Source: CAVVPY01 sp963750295 (GTDB lineage Bacteria; Actinomycetota; Actinomycetes; Mycobacteriales; Jatrophihabitantaceae). From it: DNA of 64,000 nucleotides. Position 1 is the stretch's first letter; each line of letters starts with the position of its first letter. Shown piece after piece: positions 8,288 through 18,279 of the stretch. Location: assembly GCA_963750295.1 (NCBI GenBank), contig CAVVPY010000001.1, positions 372,001 through 436,000 on the forward strand. Reading direction: 5' to 3'. The notes beneath the pieces were generated by a model. It worked only from the letters and a program-made list of their open reading frames with translations. It was not told the DNA's origin and ran no database searches. The position numbers and the translations under genes were made by a program.

Positions 8288-10304
8288 GTGGCGCAGATGG
8301 GTGCGGGGGCCGAAGAGGTCCTCGCCGGGCTCGATCCCGAGCAGCGCGCGGCGGCGCTCGCCGTGCGCGGGCCGGTCTGCATCCTGGCCGGGGCCGGGAC
8401 GGGCAAGACGCGCGCGATCACCCACCGGATCGCCTACCAGGTGCGTTCCGGCGCGGTCCCGGCGGGCCAGCTGCTCGCCGTCACCTTCACCGCGCGGGCC
8501 GCTGGTGAACTGCGGACCCGGTTGCGGGCGCTCGGCGCGCACGGCGTCCAGGCCCGGACGTTCCACGCCGCAGCCCGGCGCCAGCTGCAGTACTTCGCGC
8601 CGCGCGTGCTCGGCGGTGCCATGCCCGATCTGGTCGACAGCCCGCTGCGGATCGTGGCCAACTCGGCCGCCCGGTTGCGGCTGCGCGCCGACCGGGCCGA
8701 GGTGCGCGACCTCACCGCCGAGATCGAGTGGGCCAAGGCCGTGCTCGCGACCCCGGACACCTACAGCGAGGCCGCGCGGGCCGCGGGTCGCGAGCCGCCG
8801 GTGGACTTCGAGACGGTGGCGAAGGTGTACGCCGAGTACGACGAGGCCAAGCGGCGCGCGGGCGTCCTCGACTTCGCCGACCTGCTGATGATCACGGCGG
8901 GCGCGTTGGAGGAATACCGCGACGTCGCCGCCGAGATCCGCGCCCGCTACCGCCATTTCGTCGTCGACGAGTACCAGGACGTGTCGCCGTTGCAACAGCG
9001 CCTGCTCGACGCGTGGCTCGGCGGCCGCGACGACCTGTGCGTGGTGGGCGACGCCAACCAGACCATCTACAGCTTCGCCGGCGCGACGCCCGAGCATCTG
9101 CTTGGGCTTTCGCCGCCGCTTCCCCGAGGCGGTCCTCGTCCGCCTCGAGCGGGACTACCGCTCGACTCCGCAAGTGGTCGGCCTGGCCAACCAGCTGGTC
9201 AGCCGCGGCGGCGGCGAGGCCCGGCTGACGCTGATCGGCCAGCGGCCCGACGGCCCCGAGCCGAGCTTCGCCGAGTTCGACGACGAATCCGCCGAGGCCA
9301 CGCGCGTCGCCGCAGAGTGCGTGCGGCTGATCGACGCGGGCACGCCCGCCGCCGAGATCGCGGTGCTGTTCCGGGTGAATGCGCAGTCCGAGGTCTACGA
9401 GCAGGCGCTGGCCGACGCCCGCGTCCCGTACGTGTTGCGGGGCGGCGAGCGGTTCTTCGACCGGCCCGAGATCCGCGAGGCCCGGCTGCTGCTGCGCGGA
9501 GCAGCACGGGCCGGGCAGGACGGTGACACCCTTGCCGAGGCAGTGCGCTCGGTGCTGACCGCCATGGGGTGGCACCCCGGCAATCCACCTGCCGGCGGCG
9601 CGTCCCGCGAGCGGTGGGAATCGCTGCAGGCGCTGGTGAATCTCGCCGACGACCTGGCCGCCGCCGTGCCCGAGGCCCAGCTCGCCCAGCTGGTCGCCGA
9701 ACTCGACAGTCGTGCCGAGGCTCAGCACGCGCCCACCGTCCAGGGCGTGACGTTGGCGTCGCTGCACTCGGCCAAGGGCCTCGAGTGGGATGCCGTGTTC
9801 CTCGTCGGGCTGACCGACACCACGTTGCCGATCCAGCACGCGACGACGCCGGCCCAGATCGCCGAGGAGCGACGACTGCTCTACGTCGGGATCACCCGTG
9901 CCCGCGAGCAGTTGGCGCTGTCCTGGGCGCTTGCGCGCAGTCCCGGACAGCGTCGCGGCCGGCGACCGAGCCGGTTCCTCGATGGCCTGCGTCCGATCGC
10001 GGTGCGCGAGTCGGTGCGCCCGGCGAAGAAGAAGTCAGCCGCTCCCGAGGCCGCTGACGCGGAGCTGTTCGGCCGGCTGCGCACCTGGCGGCGCGCGCAG
10101 GCCGACGCGCAGAAGGTGCCGCCCTACGTCGTGTTCAGTGACGCCACCCTGGTCGCGATCGCTGACGCGCGGCCGTCGTCGCGAGGTGCACTCGCCCAGA
10201 TCGCCGGCGTCGGGCCGACGAAGTTGCAGCGGTACTCGGCACCCGTCCTCGCCCTGCTCGGCGGTGCCGACCCGGCCGAGGTTCCGCTCGCCGAGATCGA
10301 CTGA
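8288..10304 (+). CDS. uvrD2: ATP-dependent DNA helicase UvrD2 (one frameshift)
   Basis: Superfamily 1A helicase with an HRDC tail, about 670 aa. Seen in order: Q-motif and Walker A in ILAGAGTGKTRAITHRIA, motif Ia LLAVTFTARAAGELRTRL, Walker B FVVDEYQDVSPLQQRL, motif III VVGDANQTIYSFAGATP, motif IV RDYRSTPQVV, motifs V/VI HSAKGLEWDAVFLVGLTD and LLYVGITRAREQLALSW, then the HRDC domain from about 10130 ending in AGVGPTKLQRYSAPVLALL. One extra base near 9105 (after EHLLG) breaks the frame. GTG 8288 is used; ATG 8297 is an equally good start. Probably DNA repair or replication-fork processing. Confidence 0.92.
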
Positions 10305-10312
10305 GTACCGCA

Positions 10313-10332
10313 GCACCCTTGTCGGGGTGCTC
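10313..10332 (+). terminator. Short hairpin after uvrD2
   Basis: Inverted repeat with 7-bp arms (AGCACCC and GGGTGCT) around a 6-base loop, 8 bases past the uvrD2 stop. It is short and has no T-run, so only a possible terminator. Confidence 0.4.
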
Positions 10333-10355
10333 GCGTCGGGTGAATCCTCATACGC

Positions 10356-12833
10356 ATGGGGGACGGCGAGGAACGACAGCACCTCGCTCCGGTGGTCATC
10401 GGCCTCGACGCGGCGCAGGGCTATTCCGGTCAGGACCTGACCAATCCGCGGATCGCGGCGCTGCGCGGTGAGGTGCCGTACCTGGCGGCGACCGATCTCG
10501 ACTCGCCCCGCGTCCCGCTCGAACTGCGAGTGCACGGTGTCGGTGGAGCGCCGCCTGCCGACAACCTGGAATGCCCGGACACGCTGCAGGTCGCCGGCGA
10601 CGCGACGGCGGGGTTCTTCCGGCCGTGGTACCCCGGCTCGAAGCCCCACCCGGCCGAGGTGCGACGGGAGGCCTATTGCTGGGGCAAGCTGAACTACAGC
10701 TCGGCGACCCGTGCCCTCTGGCTGCTGCTCATCGCCTTCATGATCGTCAACGTCGCCCACTTCGCGCTGCCGCGTGCGGGCAAGGAACCGGCGACCCGCG
10801 CGTGCCATGCCGTATGTCGGTCGATCCTGCGCCTGCTCGGACTGGCGATGACCATGGCGTTCGTCGGCACCGCGATCACGGTGCTCGCGGATCTCGCCGC
10901 CTGGCAGGCCCCGCGACGCGGGGCGTTGCCGACCTGGTTGCGCTGGTACGCCGAATTCGGCGTCGGTCCTCGGTTGACCATCGCGCTGGGCGGCGTCCTG
11001 GCCACGCTCGGCGTCCTGGCCTGGTTGAGCCGCCAGACGGCGGCGTCCTACGAGCGGTGGGACGGCGGCGCGATGGCCGTCGAGGACGACCGGTGGCCAC
11101 TGACCGGCCGTGCGTTCTGGCGGGGCGAGCGGACCGTCGCCCGGCAGCGGCGGTGCCACGTGATGGCCGGCGCAGCCGAGGTCATCTTCATTGCCGTGAT
11201 GCCGCACTCCTCGTTGCTCGGCCTTCGGGTGACAGCTCTGGTGGTTGCAGGCGGGGTGCTGCTGCTGGCCATCGTCCTGGTGGCCGCGCCGTGGACGGAC
11301 CGCTTGGCCGTGCGTGACCGCGCGGCCGACACGAGCGACGCGATCGTGCGTGCCATCGCCGCGGGCTCGCTCGTCGTGGCGATCGGGTTCGCGGCGGCTC
11401 GGCTGTGGTGGCGGCCGGACGACCTGAGGCGCGCACTGCCGGGCGGTCAGCCGCTCGTGACCACGATCGTGCTGGTCATGTTCGGGCTGTTGGTCGCGCT
11501 CGCCGTCGTCTTGCTGATCATGCAACCGTGGCGGCAGATCGACGTCATGGGCAAGGGCTGGGCGGCGCTCTTGCTCGCCGTCCTCGGCACGGCCATCGCG
11601 ACGGTGTTCGGTGCGGCGTTCACGCTCACGATCGCGAACCTGCTCGGGTCGCCCCAGGTCGCCTTCTGCTCGGCCACGATGCCGTGTGGTTCGCAGGTGC
11701 TCTATCTTCCGCCGACGATCTATGCCGGCGGCCTGGGCATGGTCGTCACGATCGTGGTCGCCGCGCTGTTCGGAAGCTGGGCGCTCGCGTGGCAGACGCC
11801 GCGGCGGACGAAGCACTTCGCGTCGGGAATCGGCGCCGACACGGTTCAGGCTCGGTACCCGGCCGCCGGTGGAAGCGGCTCGGTCAAGGCAGTCGCGCGG
11901 ACGTGGGCGCGATCGGAGCTGACCGATTCCGCGGCCGCGGCGCTCGCCGTGACGGCGGTGCCGGTCGCGCTGGTCGTGCTCGGTGACCTGCTGTGGTTCG
12001 TGGTCACCTCGCGTCCGACCGCGTCCTGGCTGCAAGCGCTCTCCACCTTCGGCGGCACGATCGGCGTGCTCGCCGTCGGCTACTTCCTCGTCCAGGTGCG
12101 CTCGGCCCTGATCTCGTCGAGAGGCCGCAAGCGGTTCGGACTGCTCTGGGACGTCGGCACGTTCTTCCCGCGCGCCTGTCACCCGTTCGGACCGCCCTGC
12201 TACGCCGAGCGGTCGGTCCCGGAACTGGTCACCCGGATCCGGCGGATCACCGGCGATGCCGTCCGTGGTGCGGGCGACCCGGCGCTCGCCATGCAGCATG
12301 CGGACGAGTACGGCGCCCAGCCGGGTGATCCGCGCGAGCTGCACACCCCCGTCCTGCTGGTCGGGTACAGCCAGGGCTCGCCGATCTCGGTGGCGGTCTC
12401 GGCGCAACTGCCCGCCGAGGTGTCCGAGCGCGTCGCCCTGCTCACGCTCGCCGCGCCGGTGCGTCGGCTCTACGGCCGGGCGTTCCCCGCCTACTTCGGG
12501 CGCGACGAGCTCGGCGTCCTCTACGAGCGGTTCCGCCGCGGCGATGACGTGCGCTGGCGCAATCTCGTCCGGCGCAGCGACTACATCGGCGGATGGATCT
12601 TCGAACGGCCCGAGGACCCGGCCAGCCCGAACTGGCCGCGGATCGATCACGAAATCCTCGATCCGCCGGTGCTGTGGACCGACGAGAATCCGACTCCGCC
12701 GCCGACCCACCTGCATTCGGACTGGTTCCCCGACCCGCAGACCCGCCCGTACGCGGCGACGCTCGCCGGGCTAGTGGACCTCGGCGTCGGCGGCGAGGGC
12801 AGTCCGGGGAACGAGCGCGATCACCAGTCCTGA
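10356..12833 (+). CDS. Large integral membrane protein with alpha/beta-hydrolase-like elements
   Basis: 825 aa, intact. An N-terminal soluble segment contains LRVHGVGGAPPADNLE (residues 55-70), resembling the oxyanion HGxGG of lipases. It is followed by roughly eight to ten hydrophobic segments between residues 120 and 590 (for example ALWLLLIAFMIVNVAHF and LVTTIVLVMFGLLVALAVV). A cytosolic C-terminal part contains TPVLLVGYSQGSPISVAV (about residue 665), a GxSxG-type nucleophile elbow with serine in GYSQGS. The oxyanion loop and the nucleophile therefore flank the whole membrane domain. Function unknown; a lipase or esterase of membrane lipids is a guess. Its 3' end overlaps the convergent MFS gene by 63 bases. 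Confidence 0.75.
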   Translation: MGDGEERQHLAPVVIGLDAAQGYSGQDLTNPRIAALRGEVPYLAATDLDSPRVPLELRVHGVGGAPPADNLECPDTLQVAGDATAGFFRPWYPGSKPHPAEVRREAYCWGKLNYSSATRALWLLLIAFMIVNVAHFALPRAGKEPATRACHAVCRSILRLLGLAMTMAFVGTAITVLADLAAWQAPRRGALPTWLRWYAEFGVGPRLTIALGGVLATLGVLAWLSRQTAASYERWDGGAMAVEDDRWPLTGRAFWRGERTVARQRRCHVMAGAAEVIFIAVMPHSSLLGLRVTALVVAGGVLLLAIVLVAAPWTDRLAVRDRAADTSDAIVRAIAAGSLVVAIGFAAARLWWRPDDLRRALPGGQPLVTTIVLVMFGLLVALAVVLLIMQPWRQIDVMGKGWAALLLAVLGTAIATVFGAAFTLTIANLLGSPQVAFCSATMPCGSQVLYLPPTIYAGGLGMVVTIVVAALFGSWALAWQTPRRTKHFASGIGADTVQARYPAAGGSGSVKAVARTWARSELTDSAAAALAVTAVPVALVVLGDLLWFVVTSRPTASWLQALSTFGGTIGVLAVGYFLVQVRSALISSRGRKRFGLLWDVGTFFPRACHPFGPPCYAERSVPELVTRIRRITGDAVRGAGDPALAMQHADEYGAQPGDPRELHTPVLLVGYSQGSPISVAVSAQLPAEVSERVALLTLAAPVRRLYGRAFPAYFGRDELGVLYERFRRGDDVRWRNLVRRSDYIGGWIFERPEDPASPNWPRIDHEILDPPVLWTDENPTPPPTHLHSDWFPDPQTRPYAATLAGLVDLGVGGEGSPGNERDHQS

Positions 12834-14313
12834 CAGCACGATCAGTGCTGCCGACACGAGCAGCGCGACGTGCAAGCCGGAGCGGAACGCCGCCGTCGCA
12901 GCGTTGACCAGCGGCGCGATTGCCGGTGGCGGGTTCGCGATGTCCAGGCCGGCTGCGGCGCTGCCGCCGGTTTCGAGCAGACCGAGCACGAAGTCCTTGG
13001 TCGTGGCGCCCACCCCGCTCTGGTCGAGGTTGGCGCCGAAGTCGCTCTGGAGGTGGGCGTTGACGATCGCACCGAGCGCGGCGACCCCGACGACCGAACC
13101 CAACTGGCGGGCGGTGTTCGTCGCCGATGCCGCCATGCCCGAGAACGCAGCCGGCACGTGGCCCAGGACGGCAGCTGTCAGCGGTACCACGGCCAAGCCG
13201 AAGCCGACTCCGGCGACAGCGAGCACGGCTGCCAGTCTCGGATAGGAAGGGTCGGGGACGAGCACGTACCGGGCCATCACGATGCCGCCCGCACTGACCA
13301 TGCACCCGGTGATCATCGGCGTGCGCACACCCGCGCGCGCCACCCAGCGCCCGGATGCGATCGAGCCGAGCGCGATGGCGACCGCCATCGGCGCGAACAC
13401 CCCGGCCATGGCAGCGCCGCCGTACCCCTCGACCACGTCGAGGTAGAGAGCGGTCAGGAAGAAGATCGAGAAGACGCCGAAATAGGCGGCGAAGGCCACG
13501 AAGAGCGCGCCGGCGACCGCCGGGTCGGCGACGTAGCGAAGGTTGAGCATCGGACTGCGCGCCCGGCGCTCCACGATCACGAAGGCGATCAGCGAGCACC
13601 CGCTGAGCGCGAACAGGGCGACGATTCCGGGCGAGGCGTAGCCAGCGGTCTCACCGGTGATGCCGGCGTAGATCAGCGTGCCGAGCAGTACGGAGCCGAG
13701 CACGAAACCGGCGATGTCGAGCCGTCCCTGCTGCGGGTCCGCACTGTCGGGGACGTAGCGCAACGCGGCGCCGAGCAGGACGACGCCGAGGGCGAGGTTG
13801 AACCAGAACACCGTGCGCCAGTCGCCGAGGCCGACGAGGACGCCGCCGACGACCGGCCCGAGTGCCAACGACACCCCCGAGACCGCGGCCCAGGCGCCGA
13901 GCGCGCGGGCTCGTTCGGCCCGGTCGGGAATAGCTCTGCCGGATCACCGACAGCGTCCCCGGCTCGGACGCTGCCGCGCCGACCCCCATCACCGCACGCC
14001 CCGCGATCAACCAGCCGACGCTGGGTGCCAACGCGCAACCGATCGAGCCCAGGCAGAAGACCACGATGCCGGCGACCATGACCCACTTGCGTCCGAGTCG
14101 ATCGGCGAGCGTGCCGGCGACGAGCATCAGGCTGGCGAAGACCAACGAGTACGCGTTGACCACCCACTGCAGCGGGATGACGCCCGCGCCGAGGTCGAAC
14201 TGGATGTTGCCGAGGGCGACGCTGACGATCGTCGTGTCGAGGAACGTCAGGAACAGCACCGCGAGAACGGTGACGAGAGTGGCGGCCCGGGCGGGACGAT
14301 CACCGGCGCTCAC
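12771..14313 (-). CDS. MFS drug exporter, DHA2 (EmrB/QacA) family (one frameshift)
   Basis: Proton-driven efflux permease with about 14 predicted helices. Seen: FLTFLDTTIVSVALGNI (DHA2 motif D1, helix 1), LADRLGRKWVMVAGIVVF (motif A), WRTVFWFNLALGVVLL (helix 6), then regular hydrophobic segments to LIVLSGLVIALVPR. A single extra base near 13929 splits the gene into two frames (joined as RQSFPDRAERARALGAW). GTG 14313 begins VSAGDRPARAATLV; an upstream ATG at 14373 is possible. It is divergent from the whiB7 leader. The substrate is unknown, but the position beside an antibiotic-response regulator suggests a resistance role. Confidence 0.85.
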
Positions 14314-14381
14314 GCGAGCAGTCTGGCACCGCCGACCGGTCCGGTCGCGAACCGGTGGATCGGTCGCTGGCACAACTGCGG

Positions 14382-14419
14382 TAAATCGCTTGCACCGGCT
14401 TTCTACTCTTCGTTAGCCT
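14382..14419 (+). promoter_or_regulatory. Putative whiB7 promoter
   Basis: TTGCAC (14390-14395), an 18-base spacer and TAGCCT (14414-14419, fitting TAnnnT), with an AT-rich TAAAT at 14382-14386 just upstream of the -35. WhiB7-autoregulated promoters in mycobacteria carry an AT-rich element in this position. This would give a leader of about 420 bases. Prediction only. Confidence 0.5.
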
Positions 14420-14480
14420 GAGCCAGCGCAGCCACGCACGCGTACCCGCGCGAGCGTCGACCCGGAAGGAGGCAGCCGCG

Positions 14481-14714
14481 ATGAAGATGACAATCACCCG
14501 CACGGCCGCCTCCGCCATGCCGTTCACGGCAACGGGACGACCGGCCTTCGCACCGAGCGGCGATCAGGGCGCGTGCGTCATGGCGCCCGTCTACCTCATC
14601 GGCCACGGGACGACTGTGCCCGCTGCCGTCGCGACCACCGCTCGCGACGCGGACGCACGGACCCGTTTCGCCAACCAGGGGATCCGACCTCGAGGAGAAA
14701 CCTCGCTGACATGA
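14481..14714 (+). CDS. whiB7 leader ORF (uORF), 77 codons
   Basis: Small ORF with a strong GGAAGGAGG ribosome site (14464-14472) before ATG 14481. The product is alanine- and threonine-rich (15 Ala of 77), with no domain I recognise. Its stop lies 22 bases before a strong terminator and its last codons form one arm of a competing hairpin. This is the organisation expected of a translated attenuator leader. In mycobacteria, whiB7 is known to be induced through a leader ORF when translation is impaired. The peptide itself may have no function. It differs from most leaders in being fairly long. Confidence 0.6.
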   Translation: MKMTITRTAASAMPFTATGRPAFAPSGDQGACVMAPVYLIGHGTTVPAAVATTARDADARTRFANQGIRPRGETSLT

Positions 14715-14780
14715 CATGTCAGCGACTGGCTCTCCTCGAGGCCGCGGCTCCCACAAGGGAACCGCGGCCTCGTTGTTTGT
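14688..14780 (+). promoter_or_regulatory. whiB7 transcription attenuator with terminator and antiterminator
   Basis: Terminator: 14737-14752 pairs with 14757-14772 (16 bp, one mismatch, 4-base loop), followed by TTGTTTGT. Antiterminator: CCTCGAGGAGA at 14688-14698, inside the end of the leader ORF, is perfectly complementary to TCTCCTCGAGG at 14731-14741, which overlaps the 5' arm of the terminator. Between them is a 19-base perfect palindrome at 14705-14723 (9-bp arms, central A) overlapping the leader stop. A ribosome at the stop would block the antiterminator and allow termination; stalling earlier would permit read-through. Confidence 0.7.
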
Positions 14781-14843
14781 CCGACCCGTCCTGTCCATCC
14801 ACCGACCGACACCGATCACAGCTCACCAAGGAGGTGACCCGAC

Positions 14844-15184
14844 GTGTTGACCAGTTGCATGACCGAGGAAGAAGTCGTCGATCCTGCGCTCGCCGAAGCG
14901 CTGCTCGACCGCTCGACCCGCTGTCGAAGCAGTGTCCGGACGACGTGCCCTGCCGGGTGCAGGACCCCGAGCTCTGGTTCGCCGAGACCCCGGCCGACCT
15001 CGAGCAGGCCAAGGCGTACTGCCAGGACTGCCCGGCCCGGCTCGCCTGCCTGACCGGCGCCCTCGAGCGTCGGGAGCCGTGGGGCGTCTGGGGCGGCGAG
15101 ATCTTCGATCGCGGCGCGATCGTCGCCCGCAAGCGTCCGCGCGGGCGTCCCCGCAAGGACGACCGGACGGGAGTGGCTGCCTGA
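14844..15184 (+). CDS. whiB7: WhiB7 transcriptional regulator (one frameshift)
   Basis: [4Fe-4S] WhiB protein that, with the primary sigma factor, activates intrinsic antibiotic-resistance genes. AAGGAGGTGA (14828-14837) precedes GTG 14844. One missing base near 14912 separates MLTSCMTEEEVVDPALAEAL from the rest. The four cluster cysteines lie in PCRVQDPELWF, AYCQDC and RLAC; the turn EPWGVWGGEIFDRGAIV and the AT-hook KRPRGRPRK at the C-terminus identify WhiB7 specifically. It stands alone behind a long regulated leader, near an ABC1 kinase gene as in mycobacteria. Confidence 0.92.
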
Positions 15185-15262
15185 TGCGAGCCATCGCGCT
15201 GTCCTACCGAAGCACCGATCGAGCACTTACCGAGATGTACCGACCTCGTAGGGAGCACCGAG

Positions 15263-15459
15263 ATGTACACCATGCACGAAGCGCTGGCGCGCGAGCATAT
15301 GCGCCAGCGCGAACGCGAAGCACGCCAGCACCGGCTGGTCGGCGAGCTGACCGCGTGCCCGTCGCTGGCACTACCTGGAGCGGCGGGCCCACGCGGCCCA
15401 CCGCCGGCACGCGAACCGTGCCGCGCGGGTGGCGCACGTACGCGATCACCATCGACTAG
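15263..15459 (+). CDS. Small basic hypothetical protein (frameshifted)
   Basis: Begins MYTMHEALAREHMRQREREA at ATG 15263 after GTAGGGAG, then continues ARQHRLVGELTA. After about 30 codons a one-base change is needed to keep a basic, coiled-coil-like reading (RRWHYLERRAHAAHRRH). The charge pattern continues through the break, which supports a real gene of about 65 residues. No known domain. The stop is uncertain because of the frameshift; TAG 15457 is used. A hairpin terminator follows. Confidence 0.5.
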
Positions 15460-15486
15460 CTCGGCGAGGGAACGCCCCGCGCGGTC

Positions 15487-15533
15487 AGCCGCCGGATCCT
15501 GCGTCTCTGACGCGGGGTCCGGCGGCTTTGTCG
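15487..15533 (+). terminator. Hairpin terminator
   Basis: AGCCGCCGGA at 15487-15496 pairs with TCCGGCGGCT at 15518-15527, followed by TTGT. The loop is long. It ends the small-gene transcript and faces the convergent zinc-ribbon gene. Confidence 0.65.
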
Positions 15534-15555
15534 TCCGATCCGGGCAGGCTGGCCC

Positions 15556-15742
15556 TCACCACCACACTTCGTCGAGCTTCGCCTCGATCGACCGAACGTG
15601 CGTCGCGGGTGCAGCTCGGACAGATCCAGCGCGTGCGTGGACCACCGCGCGCCTCGACGATGTCGGCGCACCAGCCAGCGGCGGATCGCCGTCACTCGGC
15701 CGGGTCGGCCATTCGGCCGCAGATCGAGCAGGCCTCACCCAT
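15556..15742 (-). CDS. Small zinc-ribbon protein ending in SIEAKLDEVWW (frameshifted)
   Basis: About 60 residues when two single-base shifts are repaired: a start MGEACSICGRMADPAE at 15742, a middle GWCADIVEARGGPRTRWICP with SCTRD, and an end SIEAKLDEVWW. Two CxxC pairs (CSIC, CPSC) plus another Cys predict a zinc ribbon. Its ATG overlaps the stop of the upstream ABC1 kinase gene (ATGGGTGA at 15735-15742), so the two are translationally coupled. The family is recurrent in actinobacteria; function unknown. Confidence 0.6.
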
Positions 15743-17152
15743 GACCGCATTGGTACGCCGCGCCGGGCACGCGCGTCCAGCGCGCAACGCGGGCGCGCCC
15801 GGTATGTCCTGGTGCGTCGGTTACGTCAGTGAAACCGGGCTGCCAGCGCTCGGCGAGCGTGCGGAAGGGCGCGCTCGCGCCGAGCTGGCAGAGCACCCCG
15901 ATCGACCCCAGGGTCACGCGGTGCACGAGCAGGTAGGACGGCGGCAGGTTGAACTGGCGACCGACGCGCGCTTCCTCCCGGCGCGGGTCGGCGAGCCGTG
16001 CTGCCTGACCGCGCATCCACTCGCGTGAGAACGTGAAGTTCGGCGTCACGCAGCGGCTCGACGATCGGGCCGAGGTAGTCGATCACCTGCTGCGCGTCGA
16101 CGGACGATGTCGCGGCGCAGATGAAGCCTTCGGCGCGCATGATCGCCAGGACGGCTTCCCCGTCACCGTCCACCGCGGCGCGAGTCAGGCGGCCGAGCGG
16201 CTCGGGGTAGCCGGCAGGCAGCCGTGCGACCGCGCCGAAATCGACGACGCCGAGCCGGCCGTCGGCGAGCAGGCGGAAGTTGCCCGGGTGCGGATCGGCA
16301 TGCAGCAGGCCGGCCCGAGCGGGCGCCGAGTAGTGCAGCGTCGCGAGCAGAGTACCGGCGCGGTCGCGCTCAGCCTGGTCGCCGTCGCGCGATGATCGCG
16401 CGACAGCGGCGTGCCGTCCATCCATTCGCTGACGATCGACCTTCGGTGCGCTCGCGACCACGCGCGGCACCGCGATCTCGTCGTCATCGGCGTAGGCAGC
16501 GGCGAAGGCGCGCTGCGCGTCGGCCTCGAGCCGGTAGTCGAGCTCCTCGCGCCACCCGATCCTTGAGTTCCGCGAGCAGCGGCTTGACCTCGAGGCCCGG
16601 GGACAGCCGCGAGAACAGCCGGGCCATCCGCGAGAGCTGGGTGAAGTCGGCCATCAGCGCCGGCCCGGCGCCGGGGTACTGCATCTTGACCGCGACCGGG
16701 CGCCCGTCGGCCCACACCGCCCGGTGCACCTGGCCGATGCTCGCCGCGGCCGCCGGGACGTCGTCGAAGGACGCGAAGCGGGTCGCGCCAGGTACGGCCG
16801 AACTGCTCGTCGAGGACGCGGTGGACCGTCGGCGTCGGCATCGGTGGTGCGGCCTCTTGCAGCTTCGTCAGCGCCTCGCGGTACGGCGCCGCCGTCTCTT
16901 CGGGCAGCGCCGCCTCGAAGATCGACAGCGCCTGGCCCAGCTTCATCGCGCCGCCCTTGAGCTCGCCGAGGACGGTGAACAACTGCTGCGCCGTGCGTTC
17001 CTGTAGTTCGGCGCTCACCTCGCTCGGCGGATCGCCCGCTGATGCGCTTGCCGAGGCCCAGCGTGGCCCGGCCCGGCGATGCCCAGCGGCAGCGAGGCGA
17101 GCTTGGCAGTGCGGGCCGCTCGTCGTTGCGGGATCTCGGCCACACCGATCAT
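15735..17152 (-). CDS. ABC1/AarF (UbiB-like) atypical kinase (frameshifted)
   Basis: Atypical protein-kinase-like ATPase, usually linked to quinone or lipid metabolism. Starts MIGVAEIPQRRAARTAKLAS at 17152. Landmarks are the KxGQ motif region GGAMKLGQALSIFEAALP, the nucleotide-loop lysine in PVAVKMQYPG, the catalytic loop LLHADPHPGNFRLL and the DFG-like GVVDFGAVARLP, ending PSYLLVHRVTLGSIGVLCQL. Five or more frameshifts scatter these over three frames. Mycobacteria also carry an ABC1 kinase gene next to whiB7. It is coupled to the zinc-ribbon gene downstream. Confidence 0.85.
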
Positions 17153-17173
17153 TGTGCCGCCCCAGGTCGCCGA

Positions 17174-18242
17174 TCAGACCGGATCGACGATCGCGTCACT
17201 CACCTGGCTCGTCAGTCGCGCATGCAGGTGCAGTCCGGGTGATGCGGCCAGCTCCGCCGGCGAACCCGCAGATCGGGCGGCCGTGACCTCCAGCGTTGCC
17301 TCGATGCTGGCCGGCAGTCCGCCGTCGAGGAAAGCCAGCACTTCGAGTGCGGCGAGCCCGCCGATCATGGTGGCCAGGGCCACGTCGGAGCAGTCGGTGG
17401 ACCGGTGCGGCACGGTCAGCTGCACCGCCAGCGCCGTCCACGCGGGGTCACGGTCGAGGCGGTGCAGGTCGGCGCAGCCGAGACAACTGGTCAGACCTGG
17501 AATCACCAGCGGCCCGACCCCGCCGAAGCCGGGGCCGAGCCGAACCAGCAGGTGCGCGCGCCTCGCGACGATGCAGCGCGGCGCGGCGATCCGGGTCGAC
17601 CGGCTCGTCCACCGCAAGCACGATGAGGTCCGGGCGATCACCCAGCGACGGCGGTCGGGTGTCGGTATCCGGTGCGACGCGCGTGACCGCCTCGGCCGCG
17701 GCCTCGGCGAGCGGCGTCCCCTCGTCGGCGGGCACCGCGCCGCCGGGCATGACCTGGGTGAGGCGGACCGGTCCTCGATCGAGCAGGTGCACCCGCCCGA
17801 CACCGGCACCGGCAAGGACGGCCGCCAGGTGCGGCCCGACCCGGCCGGCACCGTGCACGGCGACGCAGCGGTGCCGCCGCGCAGCCACGATCGCCGCGGC
17901 GTCCGCACCGTGCGCTGCGGTCAGCGCCGTCAACTCGCCGGCCAGCCGAGGCAGCGGTGGGACCTGCCGGCGGTCGTCGTCGGGTGGGCACGCCGGCCAG
18001 AGAAAGCCGCTGCCCAGCAACTGCCGGCGCACCGCCGCAGGCACGCGCGGGGTGCCGGTGGCCGGCGGGTCGGCGTCCGGACCCGCCCTGCCGATGAGCG
18101 ACGCGACCGCCGAAGCGGCAAGACCCTCGACCAGAAGTCGGTGCGTGCCCAGCTCGAGCTGCACCGCTCGCTCCGAGCGCCAGAGCAGCCTGGCCGCCGG
18201 CGCGAGGACCGTCGAGCTGTCGTTTCGGTCCCGATCGCTCAT
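17174..18242 (-). CDS. ThiF/MoeB-like adenylyltransferase-fold protein (one frameshift)
   Basis: About 355 aa. Residues 1-110 are an N-terminal extension without a known domain. A Rossmann E1-like core begins at CVAVHGAGRVGPHLAAVLAG with HLLDRGPVRLTQVMPG, continues past a one-base break near 17570 into GPGFGGVGPLVIPGLTSCLG and ends LHLHARLTSQVSDAIVDPV. One CxxC (SCLGCADLH) is present instead of the two zinc CxxC pairs of MoeB/ThiF, so true ubiquitin-like activation is uncertain. Upstream of and in line with the ABC1 kinase gene. Confidence 0.7.
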
Positions 18243-18279
18243 CGACCTACCGTCACATGCCGCCGGTGGGCCGCGTCAG

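Noticed and set aside
10035..12716. 893-codon reverse ORF
   Set aside because: It lies antisense to uvrD2's end and the membrane hydrolase; its charged repetitive sequence is typical of a high-GC shadow frame.
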